From IMG/VR virus record IMGVR_UViG_3300023179_000140, positions 1 through 54,081 of that record: 54,081 nt of DNA. One strand, written 5' to 3'. Positions 24,181 to 33,077 of the stretch are shown here, piece after piece. Made by a program: the position numbers and the translations under genes. The stretch is from a virus. How positions within the stretch are numbered: the stretch's first letter is position 1; each line of letters begins with the position of its first letter. Below the pieces are notes generated by a model. It was not told where the DNA came from and made no database searches. It saw only the letters and a list, made by a program, of their open reading frames with translations.

Positions 24181-25524
24181 TTAGGTTTCCTGAAGCGTGA
24201 CGGTAACCTGAACTCCAGCCACCGCAGTAAGCGTGCCAGCGAAGTCAAGGCTCAGCCGATCCCCGGCCAAGAGTGTATTGGCCCAATCGGAGATAAACGT
24301 GCCAGTTTGCACTGTGTTGATAGTGCCTTTGAGGTTGAAGCCCGCGTTGGCGTTGTTTGAGAGCAAGTCAGTCCCGGCCCCCGGAGCATCAGTCAGCCGG
24401 TCTAGTGTCAACTGAACGTTGACTGCGCTACCGTCTGTGCCAAGCGTCGAATGAACCTCCGATACTGCCACCACCCGAACAGGACGATTGGCCGTGAAGA
24501 AGCACTGATCGGCCAAGCCGGAGTTTGCGTTCATATTCCAGACAACATCGAACACGCGGAAGTACGGCGCAAAAGTAACCGTAATGACCACGCCGGCCAG
24601 CGCGGTAAGCGTACCGGCAAAGTCAACGGACAGCCGATCTCCAGGAGCGAGCCGAAGGTTGGCGGCAGTTGCGGTCAATGTGCCGTTTTGAACAGTGTTG
24701 ATTGCGCCCTTGCAATCAAAACCAGCGTTTGAATTATTCGTGAGCAAGTCAGTACCAGCGCCAGGTGCGGCGGTGCCGGTATCTTTAGTAACCTGCACGT
24801 TGACAGCACTCGCGTCCGTACCTAGCGCCGAATGCACGTAGTCGATGCGCGTGATGAGCATGTTCTTCGTTGCCGTGAAGAAACACTGATCGGCCAGGCC
24901 TGCGTTCGCGTTCATCACAAAGCTGGCTTGGTCGCCGGAATATCCGGGTGCCAGATTCAACACCACCACAACGCCAGCGACGGAAGTCGTGACGCCAGTG
25001 ATGTTAATCGAGATCCTGTCGCCAGCGGCAATGAACGCATTTGCCGGGGTCGTGCTTGCGCTGATGGTCTGTAGCGTGTTTGCGGTCCCCTTGAGATTGA
25101 ACGTAGAGGAAAGAACAGAAGCGCCAACCGTGGGCGCTTGCGTTCCAGTGTCCTTGTCAATATCAAGGGTAACCGCGCCGCCATCGGTTCCAGCCGTGGA
25201 GTGAATTTCGGTGGCGCTAATGACTTCGTAAGCACCATCCGAGATCCAAATCGTTTGGTCAACAACCCCGGCGTTTGCGTTCATCACGAAGCGAACGGTT
25301 TTAAGGGCGCTGGAGGTCGCGCTGTAGCCAAGGATCAGCCGATTGGACGCATCAAGGCGAAGTGCCTGAATGGACGACGCACCGTTGGCGGTCGAGAAGG
25401 TCAGGCTGTAGTCGTTGTCGAAATCCTTGTCGATGGCTGAAACGCTTGGCAGTAAGCCGAACCGCTTGGCGAATGGAGCACGCTGAGCGGAAAAGAAGTT
25501 TTTGACTGAGCCGCGAAATGGCAT
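24181..25524 (-). CDS. Virion surface protein with three tandem ~125-residue repeats
   Basis: 447 residues. The N-terminus (SVKNFFSAQRAPFAKRFGLLP) resembles that of 37345-37779 and may be a shared docking peptide. Residues 79-201, 202-327 and 328-447 are three copies of one beta module, each with MNANxGxxDQ, VHSxLGTDxSAVNVQ, NTVQxGT and LxxGDRLSxDFAGTLTAxAG patterns. Repeats 2 and 3 are closest. Tandem beta domains of this kind suit a fibre, whisker or decoration protein. It lies between a fibre gene and internal protein genes. Confidence 0.75.
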   Translation of the reverse strand: MPFRGSVKNFFSAQRAPFAKRFGLLPSVSAIDKDFDNDYSLTFSTANGASSIQALRLDASNRLILGYSATSSALKTVRFVMNANAGVVDQTIWISDGAYEVISATEIHSTAGTDGGAVTLDIDKDTGTQAPTVGASVLSSTFNLKGTANTLQTISASTTPANAFIAAGDRISINITGVTTSVAGVVVVLNLAPGYSGDQASFVMNANAGLADQCFFTATKNMLITRIDYVHSALGTDASAVNVQVTKDTGTAAPGAGTDLLTNNSNAGFDCKGAINTVQNGTLTATAANLRLAPGDRLSVDFAGTLTALAGVVITVTFAPYFRVFDVVWNMNANSGLADQCFFTANRPVRVVAVSEVHSTLGTDGSAVNVQLTLDRLTDAPGAGTDLLSNNANAGFNLKGTINTVQTGTFISDWANTLLAGDRLSLDFAGTLTAVAGVQVTVTLQET

Positions 25525-25613
25525 GGTTGTATTACGGGAGTTACCCGGTTCCTTTCGTTTGCTATGGGGTTTCGTGGTGAGCTATTTGTGATAGCTAGTC
25601 GCTTGAGGACTTA

Positions 25614-26957
25614 TCAGACCGCGCTCGTGAGGACGCCCTTGGAGTGGGTGATCGTCACGTTGGTATAGGTCAAGGTCTGAATAAAAGAGGCAGATGTCGT
25701 AGATAAGCCGCCGAAATTAACGCTTGTAATGGCGTTGGCAGTGGTGTAGGAAAAACTGGTGGGGATACTGGCAGTGTTGTCGATACCAGGGGTTCCACTG
25801 ACGGAATAAGCCGTGGCGTTGATTGCCCGCGCGCTAGTGACAACCGCAGTCCCGCCAACGCGATATTCGTTTGTTACATTGACGTTTGTAGCGGTGATGG
25901 TCCCGGATGACCCAGTAAGGGTGATGGTCGCCGTGGCCGTGGAGTTTCTGACGGTCACCGACCCACCCGTACCGGAAGACGTTAAGTTGATCGCAAGGAC
26001 CGGGGTAGAGTTGTAGACGCTTATGCCAGATCTGGCCACTTGAACATACTCGCCCGTGAGCGCGGCGTTATTTGCGAACATGGTCCCCTGGAACAAGCGA
26101 ATCTGATTTGTTGTGAAGGTGTCACGAAAGATTGCGTCTGGACCCGTCGATGGGTTTAGTTCGATGTACCCGTTATTCACCACGTCCGTCAGGGTAATCA
26201 AGGCATTTTTGATCTTCAGTTGTCCATCAGCGTACGCCCGCAATTTGTAGTTGGTAAAAGAGTCACCAACCGCAATGGTCTGAAACCGGCCTCCGCCGAA
26301 GTATCGAGTCGCCGTGCCGCCGGTCGTGTATGCGCCAGATCCAGCCACATCTATGCCGGACAAATCGGTCAATTCAAATGTGTTGGGGGTAGCGCCCTGA
26401 ACGATGCGATAGCCGTTCGTTGCCGTGTTACCACCGACGGCTGCAATAAATACCGTATCCCCGTCCTCGTAGCCATGAGCATTCGAGGTAACGACAATCG
26501 GGGTCGCGTTCGTTGCGCCAGTAATCGTCTTCGGCGAATCAGCCTGTACGCCAAGCCAGCCAACCTCATTCGCGCCTCCGTCTTGTATTGAGAGAGATCC
26601 GTTCTTCCCGATAATCACGTCGCCATTCACGTCAGCAAAGAATGGGGCGGTATCCGGGCCGTCTGCGCCAACGTAGAGTTGCTGAACCCATCCGCCGAAA
26701 TAGGGCGCTCTCGATCCTATCCAGCCGATCAGCTTCCCGCTTGCATCTCGAATGATGATCTCGCCGAACGTGTTACTCGCCGAATCCCGCATGGCTTTTT
26801 CCAGCCGGTTGGTCGATGACTGAATCTGGTTCAGTGCGCTTGCGATGATCGTCATGTCACCGCCCTTCCCGTTGAGGCCCGCCACGGCAGCGCGGATGTC
26901 CAGTGAATATGGGGAGCGCTGTGCGAGGAGTGGCTGGGAGGGGATGGTTATGCTCAT
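25614..26957 (-). CDS. Putative tail fibre/appendage protein with FCCH-like module
   Basis: 447 residues. An N-terminal helix region (LDIRAAVAGLNGKGGDMTII, then a short coiled coil) precedes beta repeats with GEIIIRDASGKLIGWIG, as found in phage appendage proteins. About residues 130-220 hold an FCCH-like module (PIVVTSNAHGYEDGDTVFIA ... TFELTDLSG ... GAYTTGGTATRY). The C-terminal region is Thr/Ser-rich beta structure. The start is coupled to the nozzle gene by ATGA. Receptor binding is a reasonable inference. Confidence 0.75.
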   Translation of the reverse strand: MSITIPSQPLLAQRSPYSLDIRAAVAGLNGKGGDMTIIASALNQIQSSTNRLEKAMRDSASNTFGEIIIRDASGKLIGWIGSRAPYFGGWVQQLYVGADGPDTAPFFADVNGDVIIGKNGSLSIQDGGANEVGWLGVQADSPKTITGATNATPIVVTSNAHGYEDGDTVFIAAVGGNTATNGYRIVQGATPNTFELTDLSGIDVAGSGAYTTGGTATRYFGGGRFQTIAVGDSFTNYKLRAYADGQLKIKNALITLTDVVNNGYIELNPSTGPDAIFRDTFTTNQIRLFQGTMFANNAALTGEYVQVARSGISVYNSTPVLAINLTSSGTGGSVTVRNSTATATITLTGSSGTITATNVNVTNEYRVGGTAVVTSARAINATAYSVSGTPGIDNTASIPTSFSYTTANAITSVNFGGLSTTSASFIQTLTYTNVTITHSKGVLTSAV

Positions 26958-29107
26958 CGGATCATCGTGTATCGTGTGAAGTAATGCCGCAGGAGCGACA
27001 GGCGGAAATGCGCGTCAAGGGTGTTTGCGTTGGAAATTGTGTAGTACGCCCGCTCGGAGATGAGCCGCATCCCACGGAAGTACTCACGGCCCGGAGCCGT
27101 GGCCAGCGTGATCGGTGACAGCGTGGCCGTTTGCGCCCCGTCGAGCGTTGACGCTGTGATGTTCAGGGTTCCTGAACCGCGAACGCGAAAGTCTGCGCCG
27201 TGGTGTTGAAGCGTTCCGCCGTCGCCATCGTTGGCGAACAAGCCGCTCTGGTAAAGCGCGTCAATGGGGTTCGATCCGTCCCGGTACAGGTTGGTTTCGT
27301 TGTCCTGCTTCTGCCGGTAGATTGCGCCCGCCGCCGCCAGACCGACCCACAACTCTTGGCGTTTGTTGGTGTAGTTGTTCACCATCGTAATGGCGCTCGG
27401 GGCAAGCCCCTGGAGCGGCCACCGGGAAAACTTAATCGTATCGACCGAATCGCCCTTAGTGTAATTCCACGTCAATAACTCTGTGTTATAGGTCGGAGCA
27501 ACGCTATAAGCGACATTTGTTTGCGTGCCCGCTGATCCAGTCAACACGAGCGCCGTCCGGCTGGTGACCGACGAGATAGAGTACGAGACGCCATTAATGG
27601 TGATGGCCTGCCCAGATACCCAGGCTGTCGAAAAGTCGTCGTTGTCGTTCTGGTATCCGGCGTCAACCCACGTCACAGCGGTACCGACCGTTGACACCCG
27701 CCCGGTGGCGGTCATTGGCGCGGCAACGAACACTGTGTTGATCGTGTTGGAATCCACTACACGGAGGCAGTACGGGGCCGCCGTCCAGTTGATTTTATTC
27801 CAGATGGTCGAGTTCATGTACGACGCTGGCATATCGTCGTACGCGCCTCCCGCAAAGCGGTAGAGCCCGCTGGTGTGCGCCACCCATCCAATCCCTCGCG
27901 CCATATCGAAGCTGACGCCCTCCGGGCACATCGTGCCAATAGAGGAGTCTATGCACGTCGCCGCCGCCCATGAGGACGGGTCATCTCCAGTGTCGCCGAC
28001 CGCATACGTCCAATCGTCGCCGATAGCGTAGATCACCTTGTCTTTATAGAATCCGGTCGTAACCTGCAACTGGCCTGGAAGGTAGACAAGGTTGCGACTG
28101 GCTGAAATTTCTTGGTATTGATTAGGGTTCGAAATGAACATCCCCTGCCCGTACGCAGAATTGCGGAACACGTATGCCATGCGGTTCCCGGCGTTGAATA
28201 CGGCGCTCGGGTTGAATGGCGCGACACCGCTTGAATCCTGCGTTAAAAGGAAGAAATACTTGGTTGCGTCGGAAACTCCCGCGTCAATCACGAGGTCATC
28301 ATCGGAGATACTAATAGTCGTAGATACCGCTAAGCCGCCGCCAGCCGGGGTGCCCAGCACAGTCCCAGGAACGAAATAGTACGTCGCAGGGTCTACCGTC
28401 GTTGTCATGATGATTTGGATGGACCCAGCCCACGCTGGCCATACTGTCGTCGGTGTGACAGTTACAAGAAACTGCTTATTGGCGGATGTGGTCGTGACGG
28501 AAGTGGCTTGCAGAACGAGCGATGTGTTCGTCGGCGCTGGGCGTCCGGTGAACCCGTTCCTCGTCGTCATGATGAACCCGATCTTCCGGGTTCCTTCCGT
28601 GCAGTTGCCACCGGCACTCGGAGCACCACCCGTCAGTGTTACCTCGGTAGTCAACATGGGGCGGGCGAACAGCGAGTCCGCGCCGATGCTGTTGCCGTAC
28701 ACGTTGCCGCCGTCTACGCCAACGCCAGACGTGTTGTAGTGGGCTGCATAGAACTTGGCTCCGGCGTTAGCAAATAGCGCCCCGCGCGCTCCGGTCACCG
28801 CATACAGGTCGGTGGCAGACGGAGCGGACAGGTCGGCCAGTCGGACGCCGTACCCTTGCTTGTGCCAGATGAGATAGGACTTGCCGCTCGACGAAGCGTC
28901 GCCGAATAGCCAGTGCTTCATCGAATTGACTATATCGTTTGGGTTAAACGCCGACGCGAAGCCGTTTCTGACAAACACCGACCCAGGGATGAATGAGCAA
29001 TTGAGCGCACGAAGAGCACGCTCCGGCGGGATGTCGTCTTGGTCAATAAGACGCCATTCGCCACCGAAGTCCGATATCTCCTCTTTTGCCCACGTCGAAT
29101 CGATCAT
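26954..29107 (-). CDS. Putative tail nozzle / gp10-like tail hub protein
   Basis: 717 residues of beta-rich sequence. The N-terminal pattern (GEWRLIDQDDIPPERALRAL, then FIPGSVFVRNGF) and repeated propeller-like strands (GYGVRLADLSA, NRMAYVFRNSAYGQGMFISN, KDKVIYAIGDDWTYAVGDTG, QELWVGLAAAGAIYRQKQ) resemble P22 gp10-type stabilisation or nozzle proteins. Size (717) is larger than P22 gp10 (about 470). It follows the head-completion-like gene in transcription order, as expected for a podovirus tail. The assignment is by architecture and position. Confidence 0.68.
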   Translation of the reverse strand: MIDSTWAKEEISDFGGEWRLIDQDDIPPERALRALNCSFIPGSVFVRNGFASAFNPNDIVNSMKHWLFGDASSSGKSYLIWHKQGYGVRLADLSAPSATDLYAVTGARGALFANAGAKFYAAHYNTSGVGVDGGNVYGNSIGADSLFARPMLTTEVTLTGGAPSAGGNCTEGTRKIGFIMTTRNGFTGRPAPTNTSLVLQATSVTTTSANKQFLVTVTPTTVWPAWAGSIQIIMTTTVDPATYYFVPGTVLGTPAGGGLAVSTTISISDDDLVIDAGVSDATKYFFLLTQDSSGVAPFNPSAVFNAGNRMAYVFRNSAYGQGMFISNPNQYQEISASRNLVYLPGQLQVTTGFYKDKVIYAIGDDWTYAVGDTGDDPSSWAAATCIDSSIGTMCPEGVSFDMARGIGWVAHTSGLYRFAGGAYDDMPASYMNSTIWNKINWTAAPYCLRVVDSNTINTVFVAAPMTATGRVSTVGTAVTWVDAGYQNDNDDFSTAWVSGQAITINGVSYSISSVTSRTALVLTGSAGTQTNVAYSVAPTYNTELLTWNYTKGDSVDTIKFSRWPLQGLAPSAITMVNNYTNKRQELWVGLAAAGAIYRQKQDNETNLYRDGSNPIDALYQSGLFANDGDGGTLQHHGADFRVRGSGTLNITASTLDGAQTATLSPITLATAPGREYFRGMRLISERAYYTISNANTLDAHFRLSLLRHYFTRYTMIR

Positions 29108-30052
29108 TTAGATGTAACCGTAGTTGTCCATTTGCGGCCGGAACGGTCGCGGGCCGCGATCATACGGATCTCGATTTTGAATCTGCCGGACGGCGGTGAC
29201 AAGCAATTGCCGCAGGCTTCCACCGATCACGCCGCTCGTGTACGCTGGCCCTACGGCTTCCTCCCATAATGAGGCTGCTCGATCATTCGCGCCCTGTGCC
29301 TTGCATGCCTTTGAGCCGGCGAACTGAGACAAAAAGTCAATGCAGTCGTTGACTGCTACCGTATCCGTTCCGGTCGTTGGTACTGCCGCGCTTGACCAAT
29401 ACGGCACTCGAATCTGCTGCTCTGTCGTTGACGGCATGAACTGAAAGAAGCCGTCCTGGTACACCACAGAACTGATGCCGTCTACGGCCTGCGTTGTCGC
29501 CGGAAGAGCGCTTGCCCAAGGCAATGGACCAAACTCATTTTGGCTGGTCACAACGTTGCCGCCGCTGGTATACGTGCCAGTCGTGACAAGGCCGTTGGCA
29601 AAAAGTTGGGACGCCGAGCTTGCTGTGACCGTACACGCGACGTTCGCTCCATTTAGTCCGCCCAGTTGCTGTAATACCACCACCGCCCCAGTGGACAACC
29701 CGTGGATTCCGGTACAGGTAATGTCCAAAAAGCCAGAGGCCTGCGTAGCAGCAGCCACGCCTATCGAAGTTAACGACCCGCGCACGGATACTGGACCGGA
29801 CGGTTCTGAGAAGTCAGTGATAAGCGCCGTCGATGGGTAGAATACCGATGTATTTGCGGGAAGAGTGTAATAGAACGTGCGCGACACGCGCGGAACAGCG
29901 AGGGTGCGCATCCCGCGCCACAACTCGCGGCACGCCGCTTGGATATGCGGCAACAGCAAGGCGTTGGTGTAGATTTGGCCACCAGCCACCTCGGTGTCAC
30001 CGCACTCCGAGCGGGTTTTATCGTAGATTTCAGTGAGCGTTGGAAACGACAT
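29108..30052 (-). CDS. Head-tail adaptor-like protein with inserted FCCH-like module
   Basis: 314 residues. N-terminal helices (TLTEIYDKTRSECGD, LLPHIQAACRELWRGMR) followed by YYTLPANTSVFYPST resemble P22 gp4-like adaptor or head-completion proteins. About residues 97-165 hold a beta module (ITCTGIHGLSTGAVVVLQQL ... QLFANGLVTTGTYTSGGNVV) seen elsewhere in this genome, apparently inserted. The end has helices (INDCIDFLSQFAGSKACKAQ-like, LRQLLVTAVRQIQNRDP). It overlaps the upstream gene by 23 bases. An insertion of this type inside an adaptor is notable. Confidence 0.65.
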   Translation of the reverse strand: MSFPTLTEIYDKTRSECGDTEVAGGQIYTNALLLPHIQAACRELWRGMRTLAVPRVSRTFYYTLPANTSVFYPSTALITDFSEPSGPVSVRGSLTSIGVAAATQASGFLDITCTGIHGLSTGAVVVLQQLGGLNGANVACTVTASSASQLFANGLVTTGTYTSGGNVVTSQNEFGPLPWASALPATTQAVDGISSVVYQDGFFQFMPSTTEQQIRVPYWSSAAVPTTGTDTVAVNDCIDFLSQFAGSKACKAQGANDRAASLWEEAVGPAYTSGVIGGSLRQLLVTAVRQIQNRDPYDRGPRPFRPQMDNYGYI

Positions 30053-31028
30053 ATCCCTTTGCGGTCATCTGATCGAGCAACTGCCGGTTCTTCATGCACA
30101 GATCTGGGATCATGGCGATCAGGTACTCGTCCTTTTCCGCCTGACCCTTCTTTGCGTGCATCTCGGCCTTCTGTTCGCCGTTGAGCGCGTTTACCAACAA
30201 GACGCGAGCGTCCGGCGGAAGCGTAGTGCCGACGTTGGACCGGATGAACAGAGGTTCCGTTTCCGCCTTCGTAGTGGTGCCTTGCGTTTGCTTGGGGGCC
30301 TGCATCTTGGTGACGATGGCCGCAACCACGGGGTCGGCGTCGGGTGATAGGCCGTCCTGATATTTGATGTAGTACTCGATGAGATCGACGCCGCAGGACT
30401 TGCAACCTTTGGCTTCGTACTTGATGGACTCGCCGCACTTCAAGCACTTCTTCATCGTCTCGACGGTCTGCGCGTTGTACCACGGCAGCGCGATAGCCTG
30501 ATCGCCGAACATCCATTTGGCCAACTCCCGGTGGAACCCATCGGAGATGTACTTGGAGTCCCCGTTGCTGGCCTTGTCGCTGGCGTCACGGATCGCCCAC
30601 TCAGCCAACTGCGCGACCTGCGCTGACAGCGTACGCAGCACCGCCGCAAACTCCGGCGTCCCCTCCATCAAGTCATTCGGCATGACGTACAGCCCAAAGC
30701 TACCCACTGGCGCGATGGAGCGATTCCATTCAGCCACAAGCGACTGAGCCAGAACAGACGCCCGAATCGGGGCCGGCTGTAGCGTTGGGTCAGGGTTTGA
30801 GTCGTTCAACTCATCGAAGCCGCCGCGAATGAGTTGGTAGGTGTCGGCCACTGTGAGGATGTGGTACTTGTCACGCGGCTGCGCCGGAATGCGGAAGGTG
30901 TACTGACAATGGCCAAGCGATTGCGTCTTGGTCCTTTCCAGCGGGCAGATCGAGAGAATCCGAACCTCAGACACCATGGATGGCAGGATGCTCGGGAAAT
31001 TGGGTAAAACTTGTGTTGCTGCGCTCAT
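30030..31028 (-). CDS. Head-tail connector-region protein with zinc ribbon
   Basis: 332 residues, coupled by ATGA to the upstream gene. It has a beta-rich N-terminal part (VRILSICPLERTKTQSLGHC, TFRIPAQPRDKYHILTVADT), a helical middle, a zinc ribbon at about residues 196-216 (CLKCGESIKYEAKGCKSCG), and a charged C-terminal helix region (NGEQKAEMHAKKGQAEKDEY). A zinc ribbon is not expected in a standard connector protein. It could be a structural knot or a nucleic-acid-binding site. Location between capsid and adaptor supports a virion role. Confidence 0.68.
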   Translation of the reverse strand: MSAATQVLPNFPSILPSMVSEVRILSICPLERTKTQSLGHCQYTFRIPAQPRDKYHILTVADTYQLIRGGFDELNDSNPDPTLQPAPIRASVLAQSLVAEWNRSIAPVGSFGLYVMPNDLMEGTPEFAAVLRTLSAQVAQLAEWAIRDASDKASNGDSKYISDGFHRELAKWMFGDQAIALPWYNAQTVETMKKCLKCGESIKYEAKGCKSCGVDLIEYYIKYQDGLSPDADPVVAAIVTKMQAPKQTQGTTTKAETEPLFIRSNVGTTLPPDARVLLVNALNGEQKAEMHAKKGQAEKDEYLIAMIPDLCMKNRQLLDQMTAKGYVVSNAH

Positions 31029-31648
31029 ACTGATTCCTTTGTGAGAATTACTGGTTCCGCCGAAGGCGCGTTGAAAAACGATGCTGAACTTTTGCTGCCT
31101 GGAACTTCCATGCCTGCGCTAAAACGGTCGCGCACCATATCGCCGAATCGAACCGCATCTGCCCTTTCGCGCTTGTCCTGGATTTCTTCCGCCTTGTCAA
31201 AGAAGTCACGCACGGCCACTCGGTTGGCTCTGGCCCCTTGGATCATGTTCCATGTGTCGGTGCGAGTGGGGATCACTCCCGGCTTGAGTGCCGTGTGCTG
31301 CAATGGCTGCCAGATGCCGCCGACCGGATACTCGACACGCACGCCGAAGCGCTGCCGGAAGATAGATTCCTGATCGGCCGGGACAAAACGGCACAACACC
31401 CAGCTATTCGGAATCATGGGGAGCATCGGCATATCCACGTATTCCGGTGACAACTCAATGAGCCCGGTGGCCGGGTTGGCTTTATAGTGGTACTGCGGAT
31501 CAATGCCGGTTGGCGATGTCGAGGACTCCAGGATCTTTTGCACGCGAATGCGAAGCGTCGATGAGTGCTTCCACGCCCAAAGCGGCTGCGTCCCAAGTTC
31601 CGCCCGGAGTACTGCATTTTCCTGATCTACGATTTCTTGGGCGGTCAT
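31025..31648 (-). CDS. Hypothetical head-region protein
   Basis: 207 residues directly downstream of the major capsid gene. It contains strand patterns with Pro and aromatic residues (NSWVLCRFVPADQESIFRQR, GVRVEYPVGGIWQPLQHTAL) and a charged helical C-terminus (RDFFDKAEEIQDKRERADAV). It could be a capsid-associated or connector protein. AGAGAAAG precedes the ATG. No named family is recognised. Confidence 0.7.
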   Translation of the reverse strand: MTAQEIVDQENAVLRAELGTQPLWAWKHSSTLRIRVQKILESSTSPTGIDPQYHYKANPATGLIELSPEYVDMPMLPMIPNSWVLCRFVPADQESIFRQRFGVRVEYPVGGIWQPLQHTALKPGVIPTRTDTWNMIQGARANRVAVRDFFDKAEEIQDKRERADAVRFGDMVRDRFSAGMEVPGSKSSASFFNAPSAEPVILTKESV

Positions 31649-31681
31649 TCTTTCTCTGCCTTCATGTCAACTCCTGGTAGG

Positions 31682-31707
31682 GTGCGGGGACCCAAAGGCC
31701 CCCGCAC
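31682..31707 (-). other. GC-rich hairpin after the major capsid gene
   Basis: GTGCGGGG (31682-31689) and CCCCGCAC (31700-31707) pair perfectly over 8 bp, with further pairing CC/GG around a CAAA loop. It sits 5 bases past the capsid stop. No U-run follows in either direction, so it is not a classic terminator. It may protect the capsid mRNA 3' end or attenuate downstream genes. Confidence 0.5.
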
Positions 31708-31712
31708 TATTG

Positions 31713-33053
31713 TTAGTAGCTGGACGGAACAGCGAGGCCGGAGATAAAGAATCCGGCACCGGGGTCCATACAGCCGGTGTCCATCTTCTGAACGATCTTC
31801 ATTTCGTACGCCGCAACAACGTTGCCGGTCGTCGCAGAGTTGACCGCCTTCATCTTCTGGCCGTCGCCGTAGTCAAACCATTCGGACGGGTGACCTTCGA
31901 CGCGGAACCAGTTCTTCGCGTTGAACGAATCCACGCGGGCCTTGTCTTGGCGCTTATCCACGATGAACGACACGCCGGCCGCCTGGAACTCGTTATCGGC
32001 CTTCGGCTGAAGGTCGATCATGTTGGCGCTGGTCGAGTTGCGCTGGAACACGGAGACGGCGGTAACCGTATCCTGCAACTGCGCACGCTGGGCCATGTGA
32101 ACCACGCACTGCATTCCATCCATAATCGACTGGTCGCGTTTCTGGATGGCCAGGTTCTTCGCGAGTTCGATGGTGGAGAAGGTCAGCGCGGCGCTGGCCG
32201 CCGGAATCTGCACCGGCAGCAGTTCGCTGTAGGTGGACTTCAGCTTCCCGAGGTAGTAATTGGCGGTCGTGGCGTCGTTGACATAGCCAAGGCCATGCCG
32301 CCACGAGTCGCCGGTCAGACCGGGGGCGTTGGAAGTGCCGCCACCGGGCCAAGTGGAACTGAACGTGGTCAACGCAGCGGGGCCATAGGCGTCCACATTG
32401 TAGACCGCCAGCAAGTCGCCGGATACCATGGCGGTGGGAGCGACGCTGAAGGTGACGATCTTGGAGTTCCAGTCGATGTTGCTGATGTAGTACGGGCCGT
32501 TTGCGCGTTTGGTCGCGCCGGTCGAATCCCACACATCAACGGCAGCGCCGAGCCACAGGCGGTTCACACCGAGGGTGTCGGTGGTGCCTGCAAAGGTGAG
32601 TTGCGTGGTGGACGGGCTGGCACTGGACGAGTTCGTCAGTTTGCCGGTGCCGTCGCCGAACAGGAAGGTGTTGTCGTACACTTCCAGTTGCGTGAAGGCG
32701 TTAGTGAGGATTTCCTGAAGCACGTCGGCCATGGCGCTGCCGTTGGACTTCATGTAGTCCTTCTGTTCCTTGGTGATCTCGAAGTTGAAAACACTGTCGA
32801 AATAACCAGCGGTCAGAGAGTTGAAGTTCGGCCCGGTGCCGGACCCCATGTCGCCACGGTTGGCGGAGTACTTCTGGAACGTGCCGCCCACCCAACGCAT
32901 GAAGGGGATGCGGTAGAGGTAGCGGGAGGCCGCTACGGTTTTGCTGATTTTCAGCTTGGAGGCAAGGCTCGTGGACAGGTCATAGTAACGGGCAAGAATG
33001 TCCGAAACCTGTTCAAGCTGGATATTGTAGGAATCTGCAATGGAAGCAGGCAT
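31713..33053 (-). CDS. Major capsid protein
   Basis: 446 residues, with a strong ribosome site (AGGAGAACTAA before ATG 33053). The N-terminal helix (SYNIQLEQVSDILARYYDLS) and early core (RYLYRIPFMRWVGGTFQKYS, NRGDMGSGTG) are followed by EITKEQKDYMKSNGSAMADV (spine-helix-like), a beta-rich middle and an ending typical of HK97-fold capsid proteins (KNWFRVEGHPSEWFDYGDGQ, VVAAYEMKIVQKMDT). It lies downstream of portal and scaffold genes in the normal order. The HK97 fold is inferred from size, order and pattern. Confidence 0.83.
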   Translation of the reverse strand: MPASIADSYNIQLEQVSDILARYYDLSTSLASKLKISKTVAASRYLYRIPFMRWVGGTFQKYSANRGDMGSGTGPNFNSLTAGYFDSVFNFEITKEQKDYMKSNGSAMADVLQEILTNAFTQLEVYDNTFLFGDGTGKLTNSSSASPSTTQLTFAGTTDTLGVNRLWLGAAVDVWDSTGATKRANGPYYISNIDWNSKIVTFSVAPTAMVSGDLLAVYNVDAYGPAALTTFSSTWPGGGTSNAPGLTGDSWRHGLGYVNDATTANYYLGKLKSTYSELLPVQIPAASAALTFSTIELAKNLAIQKRDQSIMDGMQCVVHMAQRAQLQDTVTAVSVFQRNSTSANMIDLQPKADNEFQAAGVSFIVDKRQDKARVDSFNAKNWFRVEGHPSEWFDYGDGQKMKAVNSATTGNVVAAYEMKIVQKMDTGCMDPGAGFFISGLAVPSSY

Positions 33054-33077
33054 TTAGTTCTCCTGGATGCGTCCAGG

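Noticed and set aside
25525-25613. Hairpin AGCTAT-TTGTG-ATAGCT (25580-25596) as terminator
   Set aside because: The stem is only 6 bp and no T-run follows in either direction.
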